NCBI GenBank assembly: GCA_030018875.1 | Contig: JASEHK010000109.1 | Location: 1 to 5,601, forward strand | DNA length: 5,601 nucleotides | Origin: Endomicrobiia bacterium | GTDB lineage: Bacteria; Elusimicrobiota; Endomicrobiia; PHAN01 | Direction of reading: 5' to 3' | In this document: piece by piece, positions 5,133 through 5,601 of the stretch | How the letters are laid out: the number at the start of each line of letters is the position of its first letter | How positions within the stretch are numbered: position 1 is the stretch's first letter | The notes under the pieces: model-generated | Seen by the model: only the letters and a program-made list of their open reading frames with translations | Told to the model about the DNA's origin: nothing | Database searches by the model: none | Program-made: the position numbers and the translations under genes

Positions 5133-5601
5133 TTAGAACCTGCGTCCGACGATAACGGTCGCCGCGCTTTTTTGCGTATTTTTAGTGATGGAATCGTAGG
5201 CCTCAAGAACCGCTATATACATTCCGACGGGCAGTATCGCTCCGGCCTCACTCTTTCCGTTCCATGCGATGAAACCGGTTCCGACGGCTGTAAGCATACC
5301 GCCCTCGACGAGATTCCTGTCCTGGTCTATAAGGCGCCTGACTTCGCGGCCGCGGATGTCGAATATTCTCAGCGTTTTAATCGCCTCGCGCGAAACTGTG
5401 AAACTGATGTTGGCTTCCTGACCTTCGTGCGGAGTGAAGGGGTTGGGCTCTTTGACTTCGATGATTTTTTCGGTGGTCAGGGTTTCTCCGCCGTAGCCGT
5501 AGCCGGGCGTCTGTCTTGATTTAAGTTCCCAGTCCGACTCGATATTTCCGTCCTGAGGTTCGTTCAAGATGGTCTTTTTGCGGGTTATAGATTTGCCTTT
5601 G
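5133..5601 (-). CDS. C-terminal part of a secreted/surface protein ending in a FlgD-like Ig (T9SS-sorting-like) domain; 5' end outside window
   Basis: The frame stays open to the right edge, so only the last 155 residues are seen. The TTG at 5565-5567 is probably an internal Leu codon and not a start. The final 100 or so residues match the FlgD-type Ig / type IX secretion C-terminal domain pattern: NPFTP opening, a strand ISFTV, the signature LRIFDIRGREVRRL, then WNGKSEAGAILPVGMYI and a last strand ending VIVGRRF at the TAA stop. In the FCB group such domains close large exported proteins, and some act as the signal for export and surface anchoring by the T9SS. The preceding 50 residues (rich in Gly, Tyr, Thr, Lys) look like a linker. 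The nature of the N-terminal part is unknown. The next gene, a PorV-like barrel, starts about 36 nt downstream, which fits a secretion partnership, but that is inference. Confidence 0.85.
   Translation of the reverse strand, partial: KGKSITRKKTILNEPQDGNIESDWELKSRQTPGYGYGGETLTTEKIIEVKEPNPFTPHEGQEANISFTVSREAIKTLRIFDIRGREVRRLIDQDRNLVEGGMLTAVGTGFIAWNGKSEAGAILPVGMYIAVLEAYDSITKNTQKSAATVIVGRRF
5136..5447 (-). other. FlgD-like / T9SS CTD-like Ig domain
   Basis: This segment encodes the recognisable C-terminal beta-sandwich of the partial gene. Visible landmarks are the NPF motif, the block with IFDIRGREV, the W-N-G-K turn and the PVGMYIAVLEA strand. The family resemblance is strong. Whether it is a true secretion signal or only a structural FlgD_ig domain cannot be told from one sequence. 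Confidence 0.8.

Noticed and set aside
4734..5519. 261-codon open frame on the plus strand
   Set aside because: It runs antisense across two minus-strand genes and their junction, both with clear domain signatures. Its translation shows no signal peptide or known motif.
5133..5567. Complete small gene starting at TTG 5567
   Set aside because: The frame stays open to the window edge, there is no signal peptide or ribosome site at the TTG, and FlgD-like Ig domains normally sit at the end of larger proteins. It is better called a truncated C-terminus.

Overview
All four genes seen here lie on the minus strand and are closely packed (gaps of about 36, 52 and 18 nt), so they read as one operon transcribed from right to left. 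In transcription order they are: (A) the C-terminal end of a secreted or surface protein carrying a FlgD-like / T9SS-sorting-like Ig domain (5133-5601, start beyond the window); (B) a PorV/FadL-like outer-membrane barrel fused, through an Arg-rich segment and a long Pro/Ala linker, to two ComEA-type helix-hairpin-helix (HhH) modules (3372-5096); (C) a secreted protein with two N-terminal HhH modules followed by a large outer-membrane beta-barrel and an Arg-rich tail (935-3319); (D) a second PorV/FadL-like outer-membrane protein (1-916, open to the left edge, so its C-terminus is missing). Every other long open frame on either strand is a shadow of these four genes.

The organism is a diderm bacterium with moderately high GC. 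PorV/UPF0164-type barrels next to a protein ending in a FlgD-like C-terminal domain are common in the FCB group, Elusimicrobiota and related uncultured lineages. Elusimicrobiota or a similar candidate phylum is my best guess, but the window holds no marker gene that would settle it.

The notable point is the architecture. Two neighbouring genes each join an outer-membrane barrel to a pair of HhH modules, but in opposite order: barrel then HhH in B, HhH then barrel in C. Both also carry an Arg-rich segment just after the barrel. Most of the HhH hairpins have lost the second glycine of the DNA-binding Gly-hydrophobic-Gly turn, so these may be protein-protein or scaffold modules rather than DNA grips. 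Two readings remain open: an outer-membrane DNA-uptake apparatus related to ComEA, or a T9SS-like export/attachment system in which PorV-like proteins handle cargo with FlgD/CTD-like tails. Neither is proven by the sequence. No promoter was recognised; the operon probably starts to the right of the window.
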